Shown: positions 45,901-57,218, counted from the stretch's first letter. The stretch: 64,000 bases of DNA from Usnea hakonensis (GCA_013423325.1 BLJB01000049.1:83374-147373), one strand, 5' to 3'. Numbers and translations are program-made. Notes: generated from the letters alone by a model not told the origin.

Positions 45901-47101
45901 CTACGTCTTGGTTTCAAGACTTATGCAGACGACGCACAAGCTTGGGCTCTTCCACTCTGCCCATGACTTAACAAAGGCAAGCATAAAATAGTGATCATGA
46001 CTATTCTGTACCAGGAAAGGTGTTGGCAGCATTTCGAACTTAGCAACCAGCTTCCTTGACCCGATGCGTTCACCAATTCCCTCGAGTCTTTCGAGCGCAC
46101 CATCACGAAAGTTCACATAAACCTGCGCCTCAGGAAGACCCATGATGCGTCCGGCAGATTGGCTGTGTTCTTCCGAAGGCTGGACAAGGAAGAGAATTCG
46201 CGAGAACATGGCTTCGGGGAAAGCGATGGAAGGATATGCAAGAGAGGTGAAGACATTCTCGGAGGATGAACTTGGATGACGTCTCTCGTACGAATCATCT
46301 GACTGGGTCGGACGGGGCTCGGGACTTCGGTATGAGATGATGGCGCTGAAGTCCGACGCTTGTAACATAGGGGTCGGACCGACGATCGATGCAATTACTG
46401 TAGTTGTGTGGGATGCTGAACTCGTATTGAAGTTCACTGCTTCTTCGCCCTGGCTCGAAACTTCCGCAGAGGTCGCGCGTTCGCTAGCTCCATCGCTTGC
46501 TTCTGAGGACTGTTCCCGAAGCGTTTCGTCAGCTCATACGTTGTAATCAATCTTGGACCTCAGAAAGCCAGTGAACCTTACTTCTTCGTTGTCTTGCGTC
46601 TGAGCTGCGGGTACCACGCTCGTGACGCCTTGAATATGGTTGTCATTGTGAGTTTCGCTGCCCAGAAGATTGTCGTCCTCGATCTGTTTGTTACGATTGT
46701 AGTAGGCTTGATGCAGCTTCTTCTGAACAAGCTGCTCAACCCAGGAAGCTATGCTGATGTGATATGAGAAACCTGCTTTCAAGATTCCGGAAGGGTACTT
46801 ACATCGACCTCTCTATGGGATACAATGGTGCCTGAGCGAAAAGACTTCCACGATGCTTGTGCGTCCAGAGATCACTATACTTGTCTACCCACTCGAGTGT
46901 ACGAGCCTTAATCCATTCGTTCAGGGGCTTTGTGTGACCACCGACCCGAGCTTCTTCTTCTTCGATGGAGGCTATAAGAGTGTTGATATGTCCATACACT
47001 GTCTTTGCCGTCTTTGGCCATTGCTTCTTGGTCGGCTTTGGCCCCTCCGCGAGCAGACCGAGTCCTTGCAGACATTCGGCGATTGGTTTTCCGGTAGGCA
47101 T
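45901..47101 (-). CDS. uncharacterised protein sharing a C-terminal domain with its upstream neighbour
   Basis: I do not recognise the family. Exons 47101-46803, 46753-46582, 46509-45901, with introns of 49 and 72 bp that restore frame exactly; 359 residues. The N-terminal 150 residues are helical and Lys/Trp-rich (NEWIKARTLEWVDKYSDLW, VEQLVQKKLHQAYYNRNK). A Ser-rich acidic linker follows, then about 110 residues (GRIMGLPEAQVYVNF, LERLEGIGERIGSRKLVAKF, DHYFMLAFVKSWAEW) that align along their length with the end of the gene at 48126-49642. Bases just upstream (CTGACAG before GTCCGCGCCATG) look like an acceptor, so there may be a 5' exon. The repeat array at 47251-47840 lies directly upstream. 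Confidence 0.7.
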
Positions 47102-47250
47102 GGCGCGGACCTGTCAGATTCTGTGAGATTTGATGACCATGTGTGGGTTGTTCATTGGCGATGATATGAGACTCCTCATTTCGAGTGTTGACGATAATTT
47201 GCCGCTAACCTCTTTTAGCTCTCTAATTCGCGGCCTCGCAAATATTGGAT

Positions 47251-47840
47251 CTCGTGCGAAAAAGACCCCGCTAAGGGAGGTTTGATGCTTGCGGATCCCA
47301 AAACCTATATCAGGTTAGCGGGGTCTTTTTTTCTTTAGAGGGGTCTTTTCTTAGCGGGGTCTTTTCTTCAACGGGGTCTTTTTTTTGACGGGGTCTTTTT
47401 TGCACGAGTTTCAACGTTCATAGAAAAAAACCTCAAAGTGGTTAGAGGGGTCTTTTTCTTAGTAGGGTCTTTTCTTAGCGGGGTCTTTTCGTTAGCGGGT
47501 CCTTTCTTTGGGTCTTTTCTTTAGGGGGTCTTTTTTGCACGAGATCCAACGTTCATGGAAAAAAACCTCAAAGTGGTTAGAGGGGTCTTTTTCTTAGTGG
47601 GGTCTTTTTTCTTAGAGGGGTTTTTTCTTAGCGGGGTCTTTTCTTTTCCTTTGGGGGTCTTTTTTGCACGAGTCTCAACGTTCATGGAAAAAAATCTCGA
47701 AGTGGTTAGCGGGGTCTTTTCTTAGTGGGGTCTTTTCTTCAGTGGGGTCTTTTTGTTAGGGGGTCTTTTTCACACGAGATTTGATGCTTGCGAGTCTGAA
47801 AACCCGTACTAGGTTAGTCAGTCTCTTTCTTAGCTTGGTC
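47251..47840. repeat. nested tandem array of GCGGGGTCTTTTCTTA units (A-B-B-B-A layout)
   Basis: About 19 copies of a 15-17-nt unit, consensus GCGGGGTCTTTTCTTA, start between 47319 and 47760. They are interrupted by longer spacers. Three near-identical B spacers (47401-47445, 47536-47580, 47666-47709) read CACGAG, then CAACGTTCATGG, an A run and AAGTGGTTAG. Two A spacers at the ends (47278-47316, 47774-47816) instead carry TTTGATGCTTGCG and end in AGGTTAG. At the left edge, CTCGTGCGAAAAAGACCCCG (47251-47270) is the reverse complement of the unit, giving a hairpin with the first forward unit. The array is not a TTAGGG telomere repeat and no transposase is near. Confidence 0.9.
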
Positions 47841-48125
47841 TTCTTTACAGAGTCGAGGTCAAGATCTGGGTGAAGGTCTCCCCTACTCAACACATGTGAG
47901 ACCTCACGCAATTACACGACATTCTGTGCGATCAACCTCTACTTGAGATTTTTCAGTACTGCTCGTGTAGCAAAGGCAATAGTGGATTAGAAGTAGAACA
48001 AAAAGCACATTTGCTATCTGACCAGGTACATCTTTAGCTGAAGTCGCCGCTACCCCTAAAACCCTTCACTTGTATGCTCTAGCTGGAAGGCGCTTGCTCC
48101 TAAAGTTTACCTGTCACCCTCCTTT
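47841..48125. other. spacer between array and upstream paralogue
   Basis: About 285 bp after the array, downstream of the 48126-49642 stop codon. No gene or repeat is seen. Confidence 0.4.
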
Positions 48126-49642
48126 TCATGGTACACAATGACTTGGCATCTCCTCCAGACTGACAAAGACGTGGCACGACCAATAACCAATCGTCTTTTG
48201 CCATCCTGGCCAGTGTCTAACAATTCGGAGCATGTGGTAATGATCCTCATCAGTGTCCACAAAAAGGGAAACCGGAATCCACTATAAAGTATTATATCAG
48301 AATACATCTTTTCAGAATCACACATTGGGACAGAAGACCGAGGTGGGAATTGCTGTTTTCCAGCAATATCTTATGGCCTACGGGGGTGTAGCTTTGGACA
48401 TAAATGAACACGGAAGTTGCTTACTGGGATACCTGCAATGACCCTCCGCACGCCGACCTGCTCGCCCAGAGACTGAAGTCGAGCACGTACGCCAGTGCGA
48501 AACGTCTCGGCATCTTGTGCTTCAGCCAGACCCATGATGAAACTGGGACCTCGTTTGCCGTTAACAGACGGGGTCACGATGAAGGAGATGTGGTCGGACA
48601 ATTCGCTGGGGAAAACTATCTGTGGGCGTTCAATTGTCGCGTCGCTGGAGCTTGGCGATGGCGGAGCGGTTGCAATAGAAGTAAAATTGGTCGGGTTGCC
48701 TGAGTTGATGGAGCGTGGGATATCCTCCGGTGAGAGCAAACCAGGTAAGGATGGGCTGGGAGAGACCCCTGAGGAGCGGCGGCGAGTACCCTCACTCTCG
48801 GAGTAAGGTCCCTGAGACTCGGGCTGATAAATTCAGTAGCAGATCTTTTTGACACGAAAATCATTTTGACTCACCTTTAGCACTGCAGAACCAGCAATAT
48901 TCTTCCCGTTCCAGACAGCAAATTCATGCTCCTTTGTTTGAAAGGTAGTCCTATACTCCTGAGTCCCATCTAAATACCCATCATGGCCAGGAGCGGCCTG
49001 GTCCACGTCACCATCGTGGCCGGGATTGATAGGAGTAAATGCATGACTGGTCGTCCGTTCGCCCCATCCCGGAGCAGCCAACGCAGCAGCCCAGGAAGGC
49101 CTACCAGAAGCCCTCAATGGCGCTCTATCTGCGCCGTGCACGTGTGCGATCATGGCGTGATTATGAGCAGCTTTTTGGCTCCAGAAATGTCTCCCACAAT
49201 GAAAGCAAATAGATTCGTCTTCGTTCTCGCTGCCTTCGCTGTCTTCATAGTGGTCGATAGCGTCGGCTTGTTGATGAACTTCCGCATCCACCGCGGAAGT
49301 GACAGCCGTGTTTATTTTAGGCGCAGATGCGGAGCCGGTAGTAGGAGACTCGGGAATAATGACAGGGGAGGGAGACATCATCATCTCTTCATTGAGAACG
49401 TGTGCCGTGAGAGCGGCGTGGGAGACTGCTTTAGAACGGCTCCATAAATGTTTACCACAGTCTTCACAGACGATGGAGTATTGCACTTCGTCGATGTCTG
49501 GATTAGTCGTCTGTGTGTTAAGGTCGGTCTCAAAGTCTGCACGAAACATGGAATCGGAATCGGAATCGGAAGCTCTATAAGACGGGTTGCTAAGTCCGGG
49601 AAACCAGTCCATCTTATAATATGCTGTTTCTCTTGGTGTCAT
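48126..49642 (-). CDS. C2H2 zinc-finger protein with an unrecognised C-terminal domain
   Basis: Exons 49642-48875, 48823-48425, 48281-48126 (introns 51 and 143 bp); 440 residues. Two C2H2 fingers occur about 70 residues apart: CEDCGKHLWSRSKAVSHAAL with a following His (x5 spacing), and CFHCGRHFWSQKAAHNHAMI with a following His; both share the HxWSxxxA core, so they look duplicated. A Ser-Asp run near residue 25 comes from a GGAATC microsatellite. A Gly/Asp-rich linker leads to the C-terminal 110 residues (FIMGLAEAQDAETF, LQSLGEQVGVRRVIAG, DHYHMLRIVRHWPGW), which match the neighbour at 45901-47101. The last exon was found by that match: a GTAAGC donor and TTTATAG acceptor join it in phase 0. 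DNA or RNA binding is plausible but inferred. Confidence 0.75.
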
Positions 49643-50200
49643 TTGAATAGCTGTAAGCGAAGACGACTGGATGGACGAGTAGAGTAAATTGAGGAAGAAA
49701 TATAGAAATTTGTAGCAGACGCGTTACGCGAGCTTAGCATATATTTTGGAGTAATTCATGGGTGTTGACAAAACATAGTGGCAAAATTCCGCTCTCACCG
49801 ACTATCCCGACTGCTTTCATAGGGGTCATGCATATAATGTTAAAGCAACGACAAAATCGACTCTATCCCAATAAATCCCAGACTTAGTTACCCTATGCCG
49901 GTAGTCCAATATCTCAAACAGCGAGGAACCTCCGCTGTCCCAATCCTACGCACAGTTTAAAGGAATCCCAAGCTGGAAACCAAAGTGCATTCCAAATCTA
50001 TCATCAGTCAATCACAACGTTATAGCAATTAGAGAATGCTCTTCCCAAAACCCACATCGTCTTGGTCAACCATACACGCACCAGAGTATCCAACCAGACA
50101 CATGGTAACCAAGAGGTGTATTCCAACACAGATAAACGCGTATATAAGAAGATCACAGGTCATGACCCAAGGCTCCTAGACTGATTCACACTGATAAACC
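49643..50200. other. intergenic region
   Basis: About 560 bp between two reverse-strand genes; AT-rich, with no gene or RNA gene recognised. Confidence 0.4.
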
Positions 50201-51256
50201 TCAAACCAGCTTCGTGACCAACTTGCCTGTGTTGGCCCCCTCAAAAAGCAACATCCAGGTCTTCGGTATGGCCTCAAACGTGGTATCGACTATCGTCTCA
50301 TTCTCGTCACCCACCTTGATCTTTCCCTCTTTCACGGCGGTCACGATCTCCTTGACGGCTGCCGGCGCCTTTCCGGCCTTTACAAAATCCAGAACGATAA
50401 AGCCTCTAATCTCAATCCTGTTCCAGATGACCTCGGACCAATTCTTCATGCCCGACTTCTCGCTATTATTGTAATCGACAATAGCCCCGCAAGCCGCGAT
50501 CCTGCCTTCCCTCTTCATCCGCGTAAGCATGAGATCGAGAATATCGCCTCCAACATTATCAAAATAGACCTCCACAAAGCCATCCGTAGCCTTGATCAGG
50601 TCCTGTTTGAAGCTGGACTCCTTGTAATTAAGACACACGTCGGCCCCAAGACTCTCGACCCATTTACATTTATCCGCACTCCCTGCAATCCCAATCACTT
50701 TTTTACACCCCAACATCTTCTTCGCGATCTGCACGACCATACTACCAGTAGCCCCCGCAGCTCCACTGACGACAACAGTATCCTCCTTCCCCGCTCTTGC
50801 AATAACTTTAATACCATAGTAAGCCGTCAAGCCAGTCAAACCGAAAGCGCCCAGGTAATGTGTGGGGCTTAGACCCGGTATATCCTCCGCGGCCTGGCAG
50901 TCTTTGGCATTGTGCACAGCGTACTCGGCCCAGCCTGTTGCAGCCACAACCTTGTCGCCCTTGCGGTAGCTTGATGACTTGGAGTCGACGACTTCAGCGA
51001 CTGAGCTAGCGCGCATGACACCGTCTTGTGGAACTGGAGGAACGTAGAGACGTTCAGGATCGACATCTTGTTCGATCCAGCCACGTTGTGCGGGGTCATT
51101 AGACATGTAAAGCGACTTGACAAGGACTTGGTCATCTTTCAGAGAAGGCAGAGAGACAGTTTTGAGGGTGAAGGTCTGATTGGGACCTGAGAGTTGAGGG
51201 AGATCAGTAGGCTTGTTAGTAAGAATCCATTGACGGGTTTCTGTTGAGCTAGACAT
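50201..51256 (-). CDS. NADPH-dependent MDR-type oxidoreductase (prostaglandin/alkenal reductase-like)
   Basis: Zinc-independent medium-chain reductase of the leukotriene B4 12-hydroxydehydrogenase/PTGR1 group, which reduces alpha,beta-unsaturated carbonyls with NADPH; the natural substrate is unknown. Single exon, 351 residues, the normal family length. The N-terminal GroES-like part contains YMSNDPAQRGWI. The Rossmann part has the dinucleotide loop VVVSGAAGATGSMVVQIAK and GIAGSADKCKWVESLGADVC, followed by VYFDNVGGDILD and RIAACGAIVDYN. Catalytic zinc ligands are absent, as expected. Probably cytosolic, since no signal or helix is seen. Confidence 0.95.
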   Translation of the reverse strand: MSSSTETRQWILTNKPTDLPQLSGPNQTFTLKTVSLPSLKDDQVLVKSLYMSNDPAQRGWIEQDVDPERLYVPPVPQDGVMRASSVAEVVDSKSSSYRKGDKVVAATGWAEYAVHNAKDCQAAEDIPGLSPTHYLGAFGLTGLTAYYGIKVIARAGKEDTVVVSGAAGATGSMVVQIAKKMLGCKKVIGIAGSADKCKWVESLGADVCLNYKESSFKQDLIKATDGFVEVYFDNVGGDILDLMLTRMKREGRIAACGAIVDYNNSEKSGMKNWSEVIWNRIEIRGFIVLDFVKAGKAPAAVKEIVTAVKEGKIKVGDENETIVDTTFEAIPKTWMLLFEGANTGKLVTKLV

Positions 51257-52046
51257 GGTAGAATTTTGAGGTTGGAGTAAGCTTTTGAAGGAATTGTAGG
51301 TTTAAAAAGAAATCGAATGATCCTAGACTACCTCGTGGTACGAGTACAATAGGCGACCGGCCCGGACGGAATTCGAACTAATGAATAACCCTGAGGTTTG
51401 GATCCTAATGACGCTGATGCAATGGTGGAGCGGTTAGTTGTCTTTCTTCCCATGCTCTTAATTTGTTCCGCATCTCTTCCCCTCTGATTAATATCCATAA
51501 GAGCATGCAGAGGGCAAAGAAGCAAGCTTTCCCATCCTTCAGGTTCTGAACACCCTCTCATCAGATACATTGTCTAGAGATCACATTTCCTCACGCCACA
51601 TTTTCTAATGTGCGCTATCCCAGTCAGTTCTGGAAGAGCTTTTGGAGACCACTTAGCAAGAGGACAACCAGTGCCGCTCTATTGAAACTTTACCAGAGGT
51701 TTCGTCCATCGCGGATACTACACAGGGTCAGAGGAGGATAATAAAAGAGATTTTTTTTGTTTCAAAATTATTATGGGAAGATCACTCTCTCATCTGCAAG
51801 GTAAAGTAAAGTAGGTACCTTAATCACATCATCACATCAACCTACTTTATAGAGAATTCATATTAGCACAAATTTTATGAAGGTGACCATGTGATTTAGC
51901 ACAACCTGGAATACCTACCTTCTGACTGACACATACGACGAATACATGTATCTTCTATTGTGCAGTGAATAAAGTCTTCCATGACCTAGGCCGTATATAG
52001 ACGCTCAAAAACTCCTTCTCAATGCTTTATCGTCCCCTGCACACTT
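51257..52046. other. intergenic region
   Basis: About 790 bp between the reductase start and the GDT1 3' end. It contains AAGGTAAAGTAAAGTAGGTA at 51799-51818 (the recurrent motif) and a tRNA-like patch around 51361-51440 that I do not accept as a tRNA. Confidence 0.4.
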
Positions 52047-53777
52047 TTATTCGACGTACATGGCCTCGATTAAATAGATGATGCCAAAAACCAAGAATGC
52101 AAAGCCGCCTCCAAGTGTCACTGTCAACGTTGGTCAGCAGAGCACATTTCACTTGAACGCTGGAAAGCGAAACCTACCAACTCTCAAACTAACTCTACCG
52201 GCAATAGCTCTACCTCCAATCACGGCAATGGCGGTACAGATTGCATGCCCACTTACTGCACCGCCAGTCACCCACCAATAGTCTTGCCCAGCAGCCATGG
52301 CGATCGTAGCAATTTGGCTCCGATCGCCCCACTCACCCAGGAATGTCATTACAAAGGTTTGAACCCACGCTGGACTAAGTAACAAGGAAAACAGATTATT
52401 CACTCCTGCAAAAACGCTCATAATGGTCGCGCCTATAATGGTCGCGCCTCTGCTAGGTGAAGGACTTCGAGACCCATCCGGGGAAGATGGAGGAGAGTCC
52501 GGAGGTGCAGGAAGACGCGTACTGGACCGAGTCTTGCGCGAACTCATTCTTCCTGATTCGAGTATGTAGGGCGAAATGGAGGACCGTCGACGACCCATCT
52601 TACGAGCAAGTTCTTCTTTCTCTTCGAGTTCCATTTCCACCTCTTTCATCTCTTCGTTGACTCCCTGGTCCAAAGGAATTGTGTAACCCTCTTTTAGCAT
52701 TTTTGCCCCAAAAACAAGGAATAGCAAGGCGGCCAGTAGATTGGTATATTTCTTTGGAACAAGGGTAGGAACAGCGTGGCCCAAAACGGCAGAGAGGATT
52801 GTCATTGCGATGAGGGCGGTGAAAGCAGCAGAGAAGACGATCAGTCGAGGGTGTTTCATCGCCATCAGGGCAGCGATCAAGAAAGTCTTGTCGCCAATCT
52901 CGGAGAAAATAATCATCGTGAAGGAGAGGACAAAGGAGTGTAGCGGTTGGATAATTGATGCGGAACTACCAGTGAGCATCGGGATGGAAGGTGTGAAGGG
53001 CGCGAAAATTGCAAGAGGGTCGCTCTTGGAGGCTGTGGCCGGAACAGGGTGTGGAAGATCGTGAGGTTTATCGGGGAGGTCAGCAGGTTTCTAAAGTAAT
53101 GATGTGTTAGCAATCTGCCTTGACTGAAGCTTTCGAGTATGTGGCACTACCTCAAGGCCCCCTAGCTCTTTCTGCTTGTCTTTGTCTTCATTCCCAATCT
53201 CCTTGTTTTTCTTGCTCTCGTCTTTTGCAGCCTTTGGGTCAAGGCTCTCTTGCTCGCTGTGAGGCAACGGCGGAACCTCTTTAGGTGGGTCTGGCTTCTT
53301 TTCTGCCTTGGCGCCGTCCGAATGAGTAGCCTTTCTATCCTTGTTCTTCTCGGATATGCCACCTTCAGTGCCTCTCGTCCCCTCCTTTGGCCCAGTCCTG
53401 TGTGGGTCATCCATCACACCATCATTCGTTTCTGGTATCTTGGCCCCATCGCCAGTAGGCACGCCCTCTGGTACAGGCTTCTTGATTTCTGCATCTCCAC
53501 TGTTTTCCTTGGCCTTCTTCCGATCTCTTTCCGCACCAGTCTCGACAAAAGGTCCAAGGTGTGGTCTCCCATCTTTTCCATCAACGGGAGCATCGATTGT
53601 CCCAATGCCATCTACGCCAGCTTTTGACGCTGAACCTGATGTTAACTCAGGAGGCGGTCCTAACTCTTTCCCATCCGCTGAGGGAACAGTTTCTTCTGAG
53701 GAGACGAACGCGGTGACGACGGAAAGACAGGGAATCAATAAGCACAAAAGTAGTCGCGGTGACTGTCGTAGTCTCAT
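52047..53777 (-). CDS. GDT1: Golgi Mn2+/Ca2+ transporter Gdt1 (TMEM165/UPF0016)
   Basis: Cation/Ca2+ exchanger family member of the Golgi or ER membrane; yeast Gdt1 supports glycosylation through Mn2+/Ca2+ supply. Exons 53777-53151, 53090-52178, 52120-52047 (60- and 57-bp introns); 537 residues. A signal peptide (RLLLCLLIPCLSVVTAF) is followed by about 200 residues of highly charged Lys/Glu/Pro-rich sequence, expected to be luminal. Two hydrophobic halves each carry the family motif: SEIGDKT at about 272-278 and GEWGDRS at about 461-467. A Ser/Arg-rich loop separates them. The last exon supplies FLVFGIIYLIEAMY, the final helix. Homologues usually have a much shorter N-terminal stretch. Confidence 0.93.
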
Positions 53778-54316
53778 GATTGTCAGTGTTACGATTTGGG
53801 CCAAACGATGGCGTGGAGAAGGATCGGTAGCTCTCCTTTCATCGACTGCAAGGACTACTTGCAGTATTTAAGCCAATGGTATTGAATTTGTTGCATGAGC
53901 ACTCAAAGCTCCTAGAGCACCAGACAAGGATTTTAGAAGCAGATGAAATAGACGATGGGGAAAGGGATCCAAATGGCAGGAAATGTTTCGCTGGCACTTT
54001 TAGAGACCAGAATTGAGAACAGGTCATTGGGGCGTCGAGGGTGCCACCACCCCTGGGCTAGCTCGGGAGTTGCTCGGCTAGGGTTTCACCCTAAGATCCC
54101 CCAGATGCGAATTTGCGATTGCGTTCAGGGCGCTCAACCTTAATCAGATCCCGGTCACAACAACCACTGTTTACTCTGTGCTCACTCTCTTCTGTACGAC
54201 CTTCTATTTATGTAAAATATTAAACATACCTTTGTCTCGCCTGAACCTCGATGAGTGGTAGTCCTCGACTATAGTGGAGATCCAATAGCTGGCACGAATG
54301 AAACTCGACTTCAAAT
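53778..54316. promoter_or_regulatory. divergent promoter region, GDT1 / telobox protein
   Basis: About 540 bp between diverging start codons. Clear elements are not seen apart from short GC-rich imperfect repeats (GCTCGGGAGTTGCTCGGCTA, 54061-54080). Shared promoter function is inferred from arrangement. Confidence 0.35.
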
Positions 54317-57218
54317 ATGGCAGAGCGCACCTCAACTCGAGCTGGCAGCCGGCGCACCACACCCCAGCCTGCTCCTCAAATTGACCGTGCTGGAACGCAA
54401 CTCCCTCCAAAGAGAACCATCCGAATTACGAGAAGCCAAAGTCGTGATGTCAGCGATAGCGAAGATGTGAGAAAAAGCTCAAAGGAACAAAGGGTCGCCA
54501 AGCAAGCAACTCCAGCTGGGACGCACGGCGCAATCGTGCAGAGTGCATTAAATGGTCGCAAGGGAAGGCCCGCAAGCCATGCCAGAATTGAGCAAGGTAA
54601 ATAGTTTCACGATACCCGTCATACGCTCTGTCTGCACAGTCCAGGGTTATACTTGTCTACAGAACAGAGACGTGCCCACTTCACAAGAGCTAGCAGTCAG
54701 CTTCCAAGAGCGCTACCTGACTCATGCATCGATCAGCGACTGACCTCTCCTAGAACTCTCCGTCGTCGCAGAAAACCCCACTATTGTCTATCCTGAGCTC
54801 GAGGGTGCGGAAGATGGTGGTATAGGCGAGGATACAGGCGACGCTGGAGCAGGCCAACGACACACCGAACAGAATTATAAGTCTCCAGCAAGTTTCTCTG
54901 CCTTCTCTGGAACCACAGCGAGGATATCGCTTCCTGCACTGGACCCCACAGGCCTAAGCTCGGAAAACATGTTAGATACACTTCCAGATCTTTTGGAAGC
55001 TTCGGAGAAATTGTTAAGCTTTGTTATTCCCAGTGAAGTATCTGAAGCCTCAATTCTTAAGACTATGGCAGAATTGCAGACTAGCAATACGCGCGCACAC
55101 AAAAAATTCAAGCGATTGGGCGACACATTTGAGAGGCAGCGAAGAGAGTACGGAGGAGATTCGTACATTGACGTGACAGAGACACTTAGAAGGCTGTTAG
55201 GGAAAAAAGCTGGCCCCATAGATGAACAGACTGCCACATGGCGCCCGGACGCATTGTTGCAGAAGGCAAATCTTGCGATCTTGGTATCGCGAATGCTTTC
55301 AATTGCAGAGCAAGATGTGAATAATCAATTTCTTGAAGACCTTGCGGGCACCTTTCCTCAACAATTCGCGCAGCGGCTGGGACTTCCCGCAAATCTGACA
55401 CCTGAATGTAGCGCCTTATCTGAAGCAACGTTTCAACTGGCACTTGAGGTTCGTACACAAGAAGCCATCATGCTGCTTGCTCTTCAAGTCGGCAAAATCA
55501 ATTTCGACCCGGACGCGGCACTATTTCAGGTGTTTTTTCACGATGCGAACACTTTGAAGGGATGGACCGTGTCCGGGTTAGGGATGGCAGATCTGGGAAG
55601 GGAGGCTCAAGATGCGATTCTAGAACGCGTAAAACAACTGGGGGAAGCTTTCAGTCTGAACATAGCAACGTCGTCCGATGGCCAGTCATTCGGCGTTGAG
55701 TCTCTTCGAGTGAGATACCCCTGGGCCGGATTTGCGCAAAAAACGATCTCATGGGCTGGTCAACGCCTAACGGAAATTGAGATCCAGACAACGACTTATG
55801 GCGGTGTGCAGGCTATTTGCCAGGGGCTCGTCGATGTCATTCAGAGTGGCAGTCTTGGGCAGCCATCAGAAAGGGCCGATATTGATAATGAGAACGACAG
55901 CCCAGAACGACTATTGGAAGTGCGATTGGATTATGCTACGCCTTCTGAATCGCGTGCCACATCGGAGCAGCAGGATGCTTCAATTGGACGATCCATAGCA
56001 AAAGATTTTAATTTGCAGCAATTCAGGTCAGTATATATGGATCAGTCTGGTTCTTAGTAAGCTTCTATGTACTAATACTTATGGTAGCACGGAATCCAAC
56101 AAACTCAGAAGCGCTGCCGCTTATCTCAAACAACGGCAAGCAGGAGGGAAAGTCACACCTGCTGCGGAGCAGATATTGTTAACTCAAGACGAGGAACTTG
56201 CTTCGGATGTTCAGGTGAAGTCTACGGCGGGACCGTCCCTGCGAGCATTGACTCCCCAACAGACGCTTGACGGGCACAACGTTCGCTCTCCTGCCGAAGC
56301 TATATTCCAAAGCGGACAAGCGCCGTCGGAAGATCAAGACGACAGCTTGGGTCCCGGGGTAAACGAAGAGGAAGGTGAAGATATCGGCAGAACACAAAGA
56401 TTAAATGCGGAAAACAGGCTTGCGTTCAGAAAGAAGAGGGAAGCTGAAAGCAATAAGGAGAACGTCGCCGAGATCCCAGAGTCGCAGCCCAATAAGACAG
56501 CTGAGCAGCGTCCTATTTGGGATCGAGCTCCGCTGGGTACGAGGATATCTCCTATTGAAGACTCGGAATTCGACTCGGATGAAGGCTTTCAGCGCCAATT
56601 GCCTTCAACTGCCACTGTAAAACGTCGTGTGAAACCTGCAACCAAACGACCTGCGGCTGAGTCCGTGAGGCCTCAGCATCGATCACCAAAGAAGGTCCGT
56701 CTACAAGAGAACGTTAATGCACGTGCATCAGATGGTAGAGCCGATGTCGAACGTGAAGAGCAACAGACCGAGCTACCGCCCTCTCAGGCCTATGAGGAGT
56801 ACAAGAGAGCCAACAAATCAGCGAAGGAGAGGACAGCTGTTGTGACAAAGGCTCCTCAGAAACGTAGCGCGTGGACAATTGCGGAGACCGATATGCTCTT
56901 CTACTTGATTACTGAGCATGGGACCAGCTGGAAGCTTCTTAAAGCAGAAGATTCTGAGCAAGGCCACGTCTTAGAAGCGCGAGATCAGGTCGCCCTCAAA
57001 GACAAGGCTCGAAACATGAAAATGGATTATCTCAAGTACGTACACAAGCCCTGTTATATTTTCAGTAAGCTGACTAGGCATTTAGAGCGGGTAGAATTCT
57101 ACCTCAGAACTTCGAGCGCATTGCCCTCAGCCATTTGCAGATTAAGAGACTGAGAGACAGTGGCGTCGAATACGACTCTGAAACGGGAACGAGAGTCGAC
57201 GCTGAAGTCACTGACTGA
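54317..57218 (+). CDS. telobox-type Myb/SANT DNA-binding protein
   Basis: Exons 54317-54596, 54754-56026, 56088-57035, 57086-57218; 877 residues. The C-terminal Myb repeat (about 776-850) begins KRSAWTIAETDMLFYLI and contains QVALKDKARNMKMDYLK, a close relative of the telobox signature VDLKDKWR found in TRF/Taz1/Tbf1 telomere-repeat binders. The last intron falls inside this region; the following exon (LPQNFERIALSHLQIKRLRD) is recovered only by splicing at GTACGT/TTTAG. Residues 130-480 form a mostly helical domain (LLEASEKLLSFVIP, ILVSRMLSIAEQ, IMLLALQVGKINFD) that may be a dimerisation domain like TRFH; that is inference. The rest is charged and disordered. Likely nuclear, binding telomeric or telomere-like DNA, but it could also be a general transcription factor. 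Confidence 0.85.

Noticed and set aside
47319..47840. Array as interstitial telomeric repeat
   Set aside because: The TTAG in the units is followed by C, A or T and GGGGTCTTTT, with no TTAGGG run of two or more copies.
47251..47840. Array as CRISPR
   Set aside because: The organism is eukaryotic, the short units are contiguous or nearly so, spacers repeat rather than differ, and no cas genes are present.
51361..51440. tRNA-like patch (AATTCGAACTAA next to GGAGCGGTTAG)
   Set aside because: The arms are in the wrong order for one tRNA and the acceptor and T stems do not pair; no cloverleaf can be drawn.
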